Shown here in pieces: positions 22,749 to 33,569 of a stretch of DNA of 64,000 nucleotides. A program made the position numbers and the translations under genes. The stretch's first letter is position 1. Each line of letters opens with the position of its first letter. This DNA is from Trichaptum fuscoviolaceum (Eukaryota; Basidiomycota; Agaricomycetes; Hymenochaetales; Trichaptaceae): contig CAJSYZ010000006.1 of the NCBI GenBank assembly GCA_910574455.1, positions 310,001-374,000 of the forward strand, in the 5' to 3' direction. The notes under the pieces are model-generated. The model searched no databases and was not told the origin of the DNA. It was given only the letters and a program-made list of their open reading frames with translations.

Positions 22749-22864
22749 ATTTTCAACTCGGACTTACAGTGACGCGTCGTGGAACGTGTCCCGTCCCCCA
22801 CACTCTCTCTCCTTCCACTTCCTCGTCCTCCATCCATTCTCCTCGACGTCCATCCACCCATAGG
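22749..22864. other. Junction between divergent SEC27 and SEC26 fragments
   Basis: About 115 bp, including a pyrimidine-rich CT tract (22795-22860) that looks like a fungal 5' leader just before the ATG at 22863. The GC-rich CCCCTGGGCCCGGGG semipalindrome lies just upstream at 22710-22724. Confidence 0.35.
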
Positions 22865-24135
22865 ATGGCCCTAAAAATCTTGATCTCTGTCACTAACGGT
22901 ATGTCTTCTTATTTTGTTTACATTTTCGTCTCTTTTTCTGATGATTTACTAGTGTGCCACCCGAGTGTGACTGTATGCATACAGCCTACTACGTCACACT
23001 CGGCTTCACTGCCAGTGGCACCTAGCAACAGCCACTGCCTCGACGTGAGTGTCAAGTCTGATATCCAGCAAAGCCGCTCATCCCAACCTGCTACTCGTGC
23101 ATCAAGCTCCGTCACTCCTACATCCGCAAGTACGCCATCTTCGCCGTGTAAACCATCTACAGGTAATACAAACACCTCATTCCCGACACGCCCGAGCTCA
23201 TACAAACATTCCTCGCCGTGATGCAACGTGCAAGCGCAACGCCTTCGTTTTCCTTGCAAATCGTGCGATACCGAAGGCAAGGGAGTACATCCTGAGCGTA
23301 TACGACCAGATCTCGTGCATCGAGCAGCAGCTTCAGCTGAGCATTATTGAGGTGATAAGGCTGGACAGTGAAAACGACACGGCATATCGGGTGAGCTTAC
23401 ATTCCTTGATTAAATCCTGTTTGGCTCATTTGATCGAATAGGCGCGCTATATTCAGTGCATTTTCGAGCTCTTGACTGCGTCGACACATGCTGTACAATA
23501 CGAGGCGGCGACAACTCTTACTAGCTTAACACAAAACGCCGCTGCTGTTAAAGGTATTCCACCATCTACTACTCTTCTATTGATATGCTAACATTATCGT
23601 AGCCGCCGCCTCATGCTTTATTGAGCTCGCCGTGAAAGAGTCGGATAACAATGTTAAGCTCATCGTCTTGGACAGACTTGAAACCCTCCGTCAAAAGCAT
23701 GAGCACGTCATGGATTCGCTTGTCATGGATATCCTTTGCGCCCTTTCGAGGTAATAGTCATACGGTGGTTTACTATACGGATGCTGACTGTAAGTAGTAG
23801 CCCGATCTCGAAGTACGCCGAAAGGCTGTTGGGATTAGTTTGGCAATGGTCACAAGCCAGAATGTCGAGGAGGTTGTGCTTTTTCTTAAGAAGCAACTGC
23901 AGCGAAAGATGACTGAGGACTTCGAGAAGGTTTAGGTTTGTCTTCTCTTCGTCAAACATGTAGATAAACTAATCTAGGTTAACTAGATTCAGGAGTACCG
24001 TCAATTATTAATCCAACCCATCAAGGTTTGCGCCGTGAAGTTATTAGAAGTCGCTGCTAGCGTAGTGCACGCCCCTCGTGGAGTTCCTTGTCGAGTCAAA
24101 CAACCGCACTGCAGTCGATGTCATGGCGTTTGTCC
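22863..24135 (+). pseudogene. SEC26: Coatomer beta subunit (Sec26/COPB1) fragment
   Basis: Reading across frameshifts gives a contiguous stretch of the HEAT-repeat N-terminal trunk of COPI beta. Pieces include HLIPDTPELIQTFLA (23172-23215), RNAFVFLANRAIPKA (23240-23283), LSIIEVIRLDSENDTA (23338-23385), [19 protein letters not shown] (23603-23655), [16 protein letters not shown] (23675-23725) and NVEEVVLFLKKQLQRKMTED (23860-23918). Introns are retained (for example at about 23390-23442 and 23555-23602). The first exon-like ATG region (MALKILISVTN) does not match Sec26 and may be a different leader. The 3' end stops near 24135, next to a kinase fragment. Not functional. Confidence 0.85.
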
Positions 24136-24194
24136 GGTGAGTTCATGAGGTTTACAGACAAGGTACTAACTCACAATGACTATTGACACAGGAC

Positions 24195-24420
24195 TAACAA
24201 CAAGTGTTGCCAACGGGCTACATGGCACCAGAGATACTTCGCAATGACCACTATGACAGTTTCTCCGTTGGTGTCATGTTCTACGAGCTTGTCTTTGGCA
24301 GGGTGAGTTTCTTCCGCCCTACACCATCGCTCACGCTGATTCCGCATTGCGTGACTATTTACCCTTCCGTTCCGTGGGAGGGATCACTAGGATCTTGAAG
24401 CCGATGCACTGTACGAAAGC
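24195..24420 (+). pseudogene. Protein-kinase fragment 1
   Basis: A short piece of a eukaryotic protein-kinase C-lobe: GYMAPEILRNDHYDS followed by FSVGVMFYELVFGRVSFF. It holds the APE motif of the activation segment and helix F. It is closely related to the inverted fragment at 25339-25569 but lacks the rest of the kinase domain. Confidence 0.7.
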
Positions 24421-25239
24421 GCGTTCATTCCTCGATGGTTCCGCAGCGTTACCCAGACGCACCTCGACTCCGGGGTACGTCTGGATGACATGTAGTATAG
24501 TGTGTAACGTACTGTAGCATTTTAAAACAAATATAATTCATTATCAACTATCATCAGCCATTGGCAACGGCCATAATTGAATAAATGAGCTGTCGGCGAG
24601 CCAGCGTAGATACCTAATGATAGACCTGATGTGACGTAAAATTGATTATAAGGAGTTCTAATTTGTCATTGGAGCCGGCAGACTGATGTCATTTGTAACC
24701 AAATATAAACTATATATGGCCTAGAATTCATGATCAGGGCCCATCATTCATTGTCATCGCTGTCATGACGTGGTGCCTTGTATCTAAAGATAGCTCCCAG
24801 CATCGCTATCATGCATTATCATCGACACATTACGGTGTCATTGCTACCATGCTGCTAGACATTACAATGAAAGCTAGAGTATGTAAACTACATAATCCCA
24901 TTAACTGCGGCAGAATTAATTACATAGGTCACCATAATGACAGCATATATACTAAATTTTAGTCACTATATGTGCAATACAAACAGTGAAATCTGACACA
25001 AACCCTAACAGGCTGCTAAGCCATGTATTGCATTTTACGGAATAAAATAACCATAATGCTGATTGCCTATGATAGTAGCTACAATTATGGCATGGTATAT
25101 AATAAATTTTATGTGCCTGATAAGGTCAATATATTTGATACTGGAACCCGAGATACATTAGGGACGATTTTACCTGTTATATTGTATGTTATCATATGTA
25201 ATCATATTATCATTTTAAAAACTTTTTCCTGATGTAGAA
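24421..25239. other. AT-rich stretch without genes
   Basis: About 820 bp of AT-rich DNA lying between two inverted kinase fragments. The open frames (24765-24962, 25023-25232) have no recognisable domain and biased composition. Nothing supported. Confidence 0.4.
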
Positions 25240-26306
25240 GTCTTTGCTGAACCAATCGGGAAAAAGAGGGTCGTCCAAGAGCACCCTTTCCTGAAGGTGG
25301 TTCCGATCACGGCCACGGAACGGATGCTGGAGGGTCAATCAGTGAGTGACGAAGACCATGAGGATAAAAAAAGAAGGACTCACTCTTTCGAAGACAAGTT
25401 CGTAGAAGATTACTCCGACGGAGAAATTGTTGGCCTTATACGAGTAGTATTCGTCGCGAAGCATCTCTGGTGCCATATACCCAGGAGTGCCACACTCACC
25501 TGCCGTACAATGCCAGAAGTCTTCGGTCCTCATTGCCTCGAGACAGCTGCCCATGACGTGTCGGTACACGTGCCCTAGTCCAAAACCGCCAACGACCGGC
25601 CGCCCGTGTTCGTCCAGAAAGATGTTCTCGGAATGTAACCGTGGTGGACGATGTTGTCATCCTGCATGACACTCACGGTGTGACAATGTAGGAAGTCAGC
25701 TGGAAGAACAAATTTGATTAGAGAAAGGAAGGACGTACGAGCTGTGCCATGAGGAACTTGACCTTGTGCATCCGGAATTAAGTCTTATAGTAGTACAAGG
25801 TGTCCCTTAGGTTGCCTCCGGGAGCAAGACCTTGTACGATCGAGGAGATGAGCGGATCTATGAAAGATTCTATCAAAGGGGTAAAATATGGTGAGTTGTC
25901 GTTAAAAGAGAGAGGATGCTCTTCTCTGTAAACACGAGCTCCCGGTGCTCATTGGCACAGGCGGCAAGGCAACTTCAGACGACCGTGGGAGTAACACGGT
26001 CTTGTGATTGTCAAACAAGCACGCGTCAGTCATGTGCTTTGTATGAGGGCAGGCTTCAAATATTCCATTTATGGTATGCCGAGACCCGCCGAAGCCTGCC
26101 CGAAATATAGTGATTTTAGTAACATTTAAAGCCTCCCAAAGACAATTCACGAAGTTCTTCTTCTCTCTCGTTCTCCTATGTTGTGGCATAAATGTATGTT
26201 TCTTCCTTTCTTGAATATAACAGACTCTGATTATTTGTGCAAGCTCAAGGGTTGATGTGCCGGGCCCTCTGTCATCAGTGACCAATATGGCCTGCGACGG
26301 CGCCAT
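25240..26306 (-). pseudogene. Protein-kinase fragment 2
   Basis: On the minus strand the catalytic-loop region reads DDNIVHHGYI followed, in a shifted frame, by sequence like ENIFLDEHGRPVVGGFGLGH. It continues with GTPGYMAPEMLRDEYYSY and NNFSVGVIFYELVFERV. The canonical HRD and DFG motifs are altered (HHG, GFG). Stops and frameshifts break the gene. The upstream open frame 25902-26306 may be its N-terminal part, with LAPGGNLRDTL near 25820 as a possible N-lobe/hinge piece. Most likely a dead kinase-like gene; substrate unknown. Confidence 0.6.
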
Positions 26307-26809
26307 TGTGCTAGTAAGTGTTTTGTTTATTCTGCTACAAATTTCACTAACATCTATGAGGAATGCTAGCTCTTGTTTGGGCTATTCTCTGACGACATTG
26401 ACCTTGCTACGAATGTAAGTATTGTCTTTGCTCTGTTTTGGTGCTGTCAACTAACATTTATTACTATTCAAGCATGCGATACAATTCATGCATCCGATTC
26501 CAACTCTGCATCCGATTTCAGTTAAGTATCTGATACATCTATATCTCGATATATACTTAAACTAATTTTAACTCTCCTTTTGTCTTCCTTATATGCTATT
26601 ATAACTTTATCTTCATTTCCTCTTCTTTTATGACATGATTTTACTAATTTACTTACTGTGCTGTACTACGTGTATATTGATGTACATATCTACATATTGA
26701 CACCTGAAATAACTATGATAACATTCTTCCAAATATGGTATTGAATCGGATACAACTTCCAAATAAGGGAATGAATCGGATACACTGTAATGACAGAATA
26801 CGATGCATC
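26307..26809. other. AT-rich spacer that truncates AAA gene A
   Basis: No gene. It contains short repeated motifs built on GCATCCGATT and GAATCGGATACA. The coding similarity of AAA gene A stops at its right edge. Confidence 0.4.
26726..26785 (+). repeat. Tandem duplication, ~30-bp unit, 2 copies
   Basis: The unit CTTCCAAATA...GAATCGGATACA occurs at 26726-26755 and 26756-26785, differing mainly in the middle. Confidence 0.75.
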
Positions 26810-27631
26810 TTATGAGCTGAGGTGCCTGATTGGTGAGATTTTGATATCCGCGATGCCAAACTTTGTTTCCAATCCGTGTTTTTCAGGCATATGGTACCCG
26901 CTATTGTATTCGACCGCCTCTGTTTGGAGGGCATAAGAGCCAAGTTGAAGGACGGCGTTTTGAAGCCAGACGATACGCGGCTCGCCAGTTATAAGGCATT
27001 CCATATAGAGAGGTGTTTGAGGAAGAAGGATGGCCCACAGGAGGTCATACGTAATTTCTCCTCGCAAAAGGTATGCGTTGATTTCGTTGACCATGCCGGA
27101 ATACTCTTCGCTGATGAAGTTGATTAAAAATTCCAGGTGCTCGAGTGCTTTCAATTCTTCGTCGGTCTTGGGATCCATAGAGGCCAATTCAGCGGATTTT
27201 GCTTTAAGCTTTGGAAGGTAAGCAATGAAGGCCTTCGGATCAACCTACGCGAGTAAAAGAGGATGATGTTAGTTCCGCCTACACAGTGCTCGTTGCAAAG
27301 ATCTTACTCTCAATGGCTTGCTCATCCACGAAATACCCATGAATCCACCAATTATGTTCTGGCAAAGATCCTTCAGATATTCGCTCTTGACGTCGATACT
27401 CGTATGAGTAGTTGGAAATATCGCCGGGCTCGGGGGCGGAACAGAGCAACCCAATGGATTGAATTGTTTTCAACACCACTTTTAGTGCTGTTTGAAGACA
27501 ATTCATAATTTCGAAGACAATACATTGTTTTGAAGATAATACAATATTTTGAAGACAATTCAGCGCGATTAGGCTGACGTGCTTAATTTGGCAAAAGATT
27601 TAATTTAACGAGCCAAATTATTTTGCCACAA

Positions 27632-27703
27632 TGGTGTCTCGAACCCAGGACTAACCCCAACACTTTAACACACAACGCTCATAACAACTGAGCCATGCGC
27701 TCA
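27632..27703 (-). tRNA. tRNA-like sequence (SINE-type or tRNA pseudogene)
   Basis: On the minus strand a box A-like TGGCTCAGTTG (27685-27695) is followed by a box B-like GGGTTCGAGAC (27636-27646) at tRNA spacing. Stems are imperfect. More likely a degenerate or SINE-derived copy than a working tRNA. Confidence 0.4.
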
Positions 27704-27849
27704 TATAAATCATATATACATTCTAATATATATACCGTTAAACTTAAATGAAATATACCTTACCCATTAAAGTCTTGAAAACAAATAGCTCTGGTCTTTG
27801 TGCTTGAGCACAGAAGGAGCAGGAGACTCTTGCTCTGCAGGATGGGGAC

Positions 27850-28680
27850 TATATTTTGTCCGCACACACGCTGCCTGACCGCCGTCGTCGCCGCGAACAC
27901 GTCCTCGTTGACTTTCTAATTCAGCTCAGCCCCAGCTTCCCGCTCCTGCCGCTTACTAGCCCCGTCGCCCACGCCCTTCTCGACGTCCCCGTCGCCACCT
28001 TTCCTGCCGGGGTGGCTCTCCTTCTCCGCGCGGTGGCCAGCGACGATGTCCAGCCCCGTGCGCCTGTTCATGCCCAGCCCGCGCAGAAGACCGTCAAGAT
28101 CGCCCATTTCGCGGAGGGCGTCGAGGTTCTTCGGGTCTACAAGGCTCGCGAGCGCGTACGGCCCATACTGTCAGACGGACGCGAGTCCGACGCTGCAGGA
28201 TCCGCACTCGGATCCAGCGCCACGCGACTGCCAGCAGGATTTTCATCTCTCTCTCCCGCCGCCTTCTTCCCCTTCTCCTGGTCGTCCCCGCCCGCAGCTC
28301 TCGAGCGTAGCGTCGTTCGCCGGGACGGACAACGTGCCCTTCTTCAGCGCCGTCGGCTAGTAGGGCGAGCTGAACGCGCTCGAGCCTTGCTGCGGCGAGG
28401 GCGGCGCCGTGGGGGTGCGTCGTTGAGGTCTGCCCCTCGGAGGTTGGAGTCTTTGAAAGAGGTGGCGAAGGTTGGGCGAAGGGTCGTGGTCTCCTGCGAC
28501 GGTCACTTCCCCGTCTGTCCAGGCAAAGGTCGCCGCGCTGAGCTTCCGCATGTGGCCGCGCCCCTCGCGAGGGCCTGGTAAGAAGTGCTCGTGTAGCGGG
28601 GAGAGGTTGTTCTGGTCAAGCAGAGAGAATGAGCCGATACCGGAGTTCGCGTTGGGGTTGTTTTCACGTAGTGCCATGGA
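27850..28680 (-). pseudogene. Calcium-transporting P-type ATPase (PMC1-like) N-terminal fragment
   Basis: The GC-rich body of the TIR element reads, on the minus strand, YGPYALASLVDPKNLDALR and MGDLDGLLRGLGMNRRTGLD. This resembles the N-terminal regulatory region before the first membrane helix in fungal PMC1-type calcium pumps. An upstream Ser/Pro-rich segment begins MALRENNPNANSGIGSFSLL at 28677. The frame is broken and no membrane segment follows, so only the 5' coding end was taken. GC content is clearly higher than the flanks. Family assignment is by eye from a short motif. Confidence 0.5.
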
Positions 28681-28962
28681 GGTGGGGAAGTTGTTTACGC
28701 TCGACCTGTTAAACAGCGGCGGCGAGAGCGGGATGGTGATATCAGAGTCGCCGCGCCCAGATGATGGGGACGGCGGACATCGACGACGGGTGAGGGAGGA
28801 ACGTCACGTGACGACGCCTCGGTTAGGGACTTAGAAAAATTTTACTATCTGGCCATTTATTTTCAAAACAATACTTAGTTTTAGAAACAATACTCAGGTA
28901 AGAGATTCGCCATTTAGAGGTTTTATGACTCTATATACAGTGAAGAGCTCAAGCTTTTATAA

Positions 28963-29043
28963 GCCTTGATAGTGTAGTGGATAATTTGAGTGCTGAAAAT
29001 GCTTAGTAAGCAAGCGGTAAGGAGTTCGACTCCTCGTTCAGCA
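28963..29043 (+). tRNA. tRNA-like sequence (SINE-type or tRNA pseudogene)
   Basis: Box A-like TAGTGTAGTGG (28970-28980) and a good T-arm, GGAGTTCGACTCC (about 29021-29033), lie at tRNA spacing, but the acceptor stem does not pair. It sits near the right end of the TIR element. Probably a tRNA-derived relic. Confidence 0.4.
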
Positions 29044-29623
29044 AGTATTATTTTGTTGATATTTCTGTATTTGGTCATTATTATAAAGCTCGTTGTACTC
29101 CATTTCCGGTCATAACTTTGAAGACAATGAATTGTCTTCGAAATAATAGAATTGTCTTCAATAGCACTAATAGTGGTGTTGAAAACAATTCAGATCCATT
29201 GTGTGATTGCGGAACAATTCTGCGCCATACCAAGAATGCATACTCAGCGAAAGGTTCGTTCTTCTCATCCATCTCAGGACTTTTATATCCCTCTTGAACG
29301 ACAAACGTCTGCCGAGATGCATCATACACTTCATCGACTCGTTTAATCTCCAGACGTGAGCCACGAGGTGCTGTCTGGACTTGTCCTTGATCATCGTTGG
29401 TCTGAAGCACGTTGGAGTTGCAGAGGATTTGGGCTTGCATTTGGTTGATTATCTGCTGCTGCTGCTGCTGCTGCTGCCGAAGATCCATCGTCGAATTTGT
29501 TGGGTGTGCAGCTGCGGCTTGTCGCGCTCTTGCCGTCGTTCGGCGTCGCGATGTACTAGTTTCACCGGCTTTCACCGTGCTATCAGAAGTATCATCTTGA
29601 AAGAAGGATCCTGGATATGACAT

Positions 29624-30247
29624 TGTAATCGTGTTAGAGAGTACACGGGTATGGGTGGTCTTTGAAACCCCTTGCTTTAACGTCTCTCATAGGCGCCTAT
29701 TGTGAAGTCGCGAGGTTTTATACTATAGTGCATCATGATTGCGGCATGATTTGATTGCCTATTGTAGTACTACTAGATAGTACCATCATACCACTGGCAC
29801 TCTCGGACTTGTTTTCCCACCGCATTGGCAAACATTCTTCGCTGAAGGCACTGAAATGATGGAAGGCGAACCGTAATTAGTGTTACGACTATATCCATTT
29901 CGTACATTCTCATCATCGATCAGAACTTCTCAGAACCTCTCTGATGTTCATTGATTGATCTTGAGGCCCGGGTTAACCATCAAAATCTATAGAATTTCTG
30001 ATCGGATGAATTAGTCACCAGTTGCAGATCTTGCGACCAACACCTCATTGTATCCCTCCAACGCATAGTCATAGCCATGCATGTAACGTGGCCCGGGGTA
30101 TCTTAATACATTTCCAATTCATGAACGTGATACATACATACATCGAATTTTTTGAGTTTATTGGTACATCCCGTTGCTGAAAGAAAAGCCGTCATGTTAG
30201 CTTTGTGTCCCGTCCCAAAACGAAAATGGCAGAAGTAGGCGCCGCGC
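29624..30247. other. Intergenic region between AAA copies A and B
   Basis: It holds the presumed promoter of copy A (minus strand, upstream of 29623) and the 3' flank of copy B. No further gene seen. Confidence 0.5.
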
Positions 30248-32857
30248 TCACCTAACGTCGAATCGTTGCAGCATATCAAGTACCTCAATCAAATGCTTGT
30301 ACCCGAGTGTCTGCTTCCGTCCGAGGGCCAGCGCGCTCGCAGTCCGGACGACATTCTTGATCTGGCGGCCGTTCACTTTCTTCCCGCTCAGCTCGTGCAG
30401 CTCATCCGCAGATAGGCCAGCGTTCTCTGGCACATCTGACGCCGCTACTTTGTTGAACATGGCTTTCTTCAAAAAAGCAACCCATATTTGGCGTTTGGCG
30501 TTCCCGGAAAGATCCTCATAATGCAACGCAACATGAATACGCGACTGGAAGGCCTCATCGAAGGTCCGAACGCGATTTGTGGTCAGGAAAAGGATGCCAC
30601 GGAAGTACCTTATAGACAAAGGTAATGATCGAAACACTCGTCGGACTTTGACGAAGACAGCACTTACTCTAGTTCTCGCAAGAAGACTGCGACCATAGCA
30701 TTCCTCTCAAGATCGTGGAAGGATCGTTCTTCCAGAAAGACATCCGCTTCGTCAATCAACAGCACTGCTCCCCACCCAGCGGAGATCTTGAAGATCCTAG
30801 TCAAATTGTCATCGAGAACACTAGCGGACGTCCCAAGATCCCCGGCGCCGACAACGTAGAGAGGTTTGCGCAAATCTAGTAGTTGAGCTCAGTATGCAAG
30901 TCAAGAAGGAGAAGCTCGTACTTTTGACTCACGTTCGCTTGTTGCTTCAGCGGTCAAGCTCTTGCCGACACCTGGATTTCCGAAGAGGTTGATCACAAGG
31001 CCTTTCCCCTTGCCTTTCACGAAGTCATCGAAGCCAGTGTTATCCATCGTCTGTGCTTCAACGAGGGACTTCACTAATTCTTTCTGATCTTTAGCTAGAA
31101 CCAGGTTCTCAAATGGCTCGTCGTCCCACTCGAAGCGGGTAACATTGTCAACATTGAATTCAACTGGAACATAGGAAGATGAGCTTGGTTTGCGCATTGA
31201 ACGGTAGAGAAGCGTATGAACACTCACGCCACACTTTGTCTGATAAGCTGAAGCCATAGACAATAGGACTTGCGAGTAGAAGCTCCGTATCGTCCAGCTT
31301 CGTTTTGTCCTCCATAATTTTCATACTGGACGAGTAGACGGGGTTGTGAGTGATCAAGGTTGGCGGTGGAGGAGGATAGCCATGATCATAGTGGCCAAAA
31401 GCGTTTATACTCATACTATTCTGGTTAAGACCAATACCGAGCGGGTGCATATCAAGGTCTTCTCCGTTGAGTTGCTTGACTACATTTGGAAATGTATAGT
31501 TGGCATTCGTTTGGGCGAAGGTTTCTAAGCAGCGAAAGTCAGTGAGGGTTTTGTGATATTAATCGTGCTTGCTTACTCCAGTCAATCATAACACGGCTGT
31601 TTATCTGCAAAGCAGAAATCATTAACTGTCGTCCTTGTCATGACCTAATACAAGACGTACACTGATCTTCACGAAACCGTCCTTGACCTTGTGATACCCA
31701 AGGCCATCGTACTGCAAGTGATGCACCCCCTGAAACTCGGCCCATTTCTTTGCGCGTGCAAGAAGTCTCGGTCTCAGATCTTCCCAATTCTGGCACCATT
31801 CGACCGGGTAGCATGGGAGACTCGTAATCTTCATCGCACCCTTGAATCGAAAGATGTCATGGATTTGTAGTTTGGCGAGTCCGAACTTCGGTGTGTCCAG
31901 AGCCCTATTAGCGGAGTGATATTGCGAGTTGTACTCAACATACTCGACATCGAAGCGCCAAAGTACCTTAGGCTCCTGCTGCGGGGGAAGCAGGTCTGCC
32001 TGAATAAGACGAACGGCGCGAGGCTCGCTGGTGACAGGGCAAGGCGTGTATAGAATGGTTTTAGGAGTGAAGATAGCCCACATGAGATCGAACGTGATTT
32101 CGCCATTAGACAACAGGGAGGAAAGTTCGCTTAGAAGAGAGGCATATTCGGAGCGGAGAAAGTTGAGAAGGAAAGATAGGTGTTGAAGCGTGTGGAGATC
32201 ATCTTCCGTCTTCTGCTCCTTAGCCTTCAAAGAGTTGTAGTGCTCCTGGAGCTTGGGCAGACTTGCGATGAAAACTTTGTCTTCAACCTATAAAGTGAAA
32301 ACGTTAACGCGTGAGCGGTTATGTTTTTGGCCAATAGCCATTACCTGAAGCGGCTTTGACGCCCATGAGATACCATAGTTGGCGCCAATCACGGCAGACC
32401 CGACATCACGAAGGTACGTGCTCCTAATGTCCAAAGAGGTCTTGATGATGGGAGGATTATCGCCATTTTCAGTGATCCTACGGTTGAGAGTGAAGGCATA
32501 CTCGGCATAGCGATCTGAATCCGTTTTCTTCTTTTGAGTTGGCGTATCGCGCGTCACCCAAGCACATTTTTTCCGGTCGTAGACTTCGTCAATGCGCCTC
32601 ACGTCCAGCCGCATACCGTCCCGAGTCCTCGCGTCCCTATCCGCGTCTTGCTCTTTCGATTCTGTGCTATCATGAGACTCGGCGGCGTTTTGGACCTTCC
32701 GAGAGAATGACTTCCAGCCTGTAGAGCCATCAGCCCCGACCTGAGTCGTAGACGATGCGTCGTCGGCAGCTTTCTCCAGGATCTTCTGCTTCAGGTCATA
32801 GCGCTTCGAGGACCCGGACCCAAACAGAGTTCGAAGAGCAGATAGCTTTGAGAACAT
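30248..32857 (-). CDS. AAA ATPase (DUF7025-type) copy B, intact
   Basis: A multi-exon gene. The first ATG of the open frame is at 32857 (MFSKLSALRTLFG). Exon 1 contains RLDVRRIDEVYDRKKCAWV. The DUF7025 region has SNGEITFDLMWAIFTPKTIL and VTSEPRAVRL (32040-32110). A short exon reads INSRVMIDW, and a Pro-rich linker follows. The ATPase domain has Walker A GNPGVGKS (about 30960-30990), Walker B LLIDEADVFLEE (about 30740-30775), sensor 1 FLTTNR and a C-terminal helical lid with KVNGRQIKNVVRTASALALG. Splice sites are GT-AG and phases agree. Domain order and length match copies C and E. Cellular role unknown; the family is expanded in fungi. Confidence 0.88.
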
Positions 32858-33569
32858 CGTTGCGAGCAAAGGTCAGAGGAGACTTCGGTAGAACCTTAGC
32901 TTGATCTCGCATTTTTATATATCCGGGCGTCAACGACGAGCTAAAAACGCGCGCGCTGTGATACACTGACATCGGAGTCAGTGATGGGAGCTGTGTATTA
33001 GGATTTGAATAGAACTAACTATGCAGTAGTAGGAACACAGCCTCGTTCTCAAGATCTGACACGTGTAGACCCTAAAGGAGCACAATGAATTATGTCAGTG
33101 TATTTCCAGAAGACAATACCGGTGCTTTAACGACTAACATAGGCACTGCCAGTGGGCGCATAGCGGAAGTTTCTCTGCATTCAACAAATTAGAGGCAGTG
33201 CTTGATCTATGCCGTTCAACTTTGACAATAATATCGCCTTCCTCGCGAGGACCGTAATCGTCGTGAGAGCAGATCAACAAAAGAGATACGAGTAGGCGTC
33301 TACTTGGTTACCTGTGCAAGTCAGCTGCCACTCAGACAAGAATAGTTTTGGATGTAGTGGAAGCCGAACCTGAGCGCAAAAGAAATTAATCAACACAGCA
33401 TTCAGGGTCTAAGATACAATCTCTATCCTTACATTATCGCCTATCTAAACTTGTCCATAGCAAAAGATCCTTTGTAGTACGGTTGAGCCTATCGTCCATC
33501 TGAAAGACGCAAGGCTGTTTCATCCTGAGCATCGTGTGTACCCTCAATATGATAGAGTGCTGTACGCGG
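32858..33569. other. Intergenic region between AAA copies B and C
   Basis: About 710 bp with the promoter region of copy B (minus strand) and the 3' flank of copy C. No other gene seen. Confidence 0.5.

Larger units (their letters stand above)
27452..29200. mobile_element. TIR element inside AAA gene A, carrying a host-gene fragment
   Basis: Sequence from 27452 (CAATGGATTGAATTGTTTTC) is matched, inverted, by sequence ending at 29200. Similarity runs for about 95 bp per arm and includes CAACACCACT and TAGTGCT. Just inside the ends are several copies of GAAGACAAT (27498-27565 and 29111-29162). The 1.7-kb body separates two adjacent segments of the AAA coding sequence. No transposase is present. 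I could not find a convincing target-site duplication, and the last ~9 bp of each arm may be host sequence or TIR. Confidence 0.7.
26810..29623 (-). pseudogene. AAA ATPase (DUF7025-type) copy A, broken
   Basis: The N-terminal part starts MSYPGSFFQDD at 29623. It has a poly-Gln run encoded at about 29450-29479, the family motif GSRLEIKRVDEVYD and then EYAFLVWRRIVPQSHN. Here coding is interrupted by a 1.7-kb TIR element (27452-29200). The gene resumes at about 27450 with TSIDVKSEYLKDLCQNIIGG and FMGISWMSKPL. After an intron it continues with DELLWAILLPQTPLY-like DUF7025 sequence (YLLRGEITYDLLWAILLPQT) to about 26815. The rest, including the entire AAA ATPase domain, is missing. It is closest to copy E in the regions compared. 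Confidence 0.85.

Noticed and set aside
27856..28581. 241-codon plus-strand ORF in the TIR element
   Set aside because: It is Arg/Ala-rich and lies in GC-rich DNA whose opposite strand gives calcium-pump-like sequence, so it is a shadow frame.
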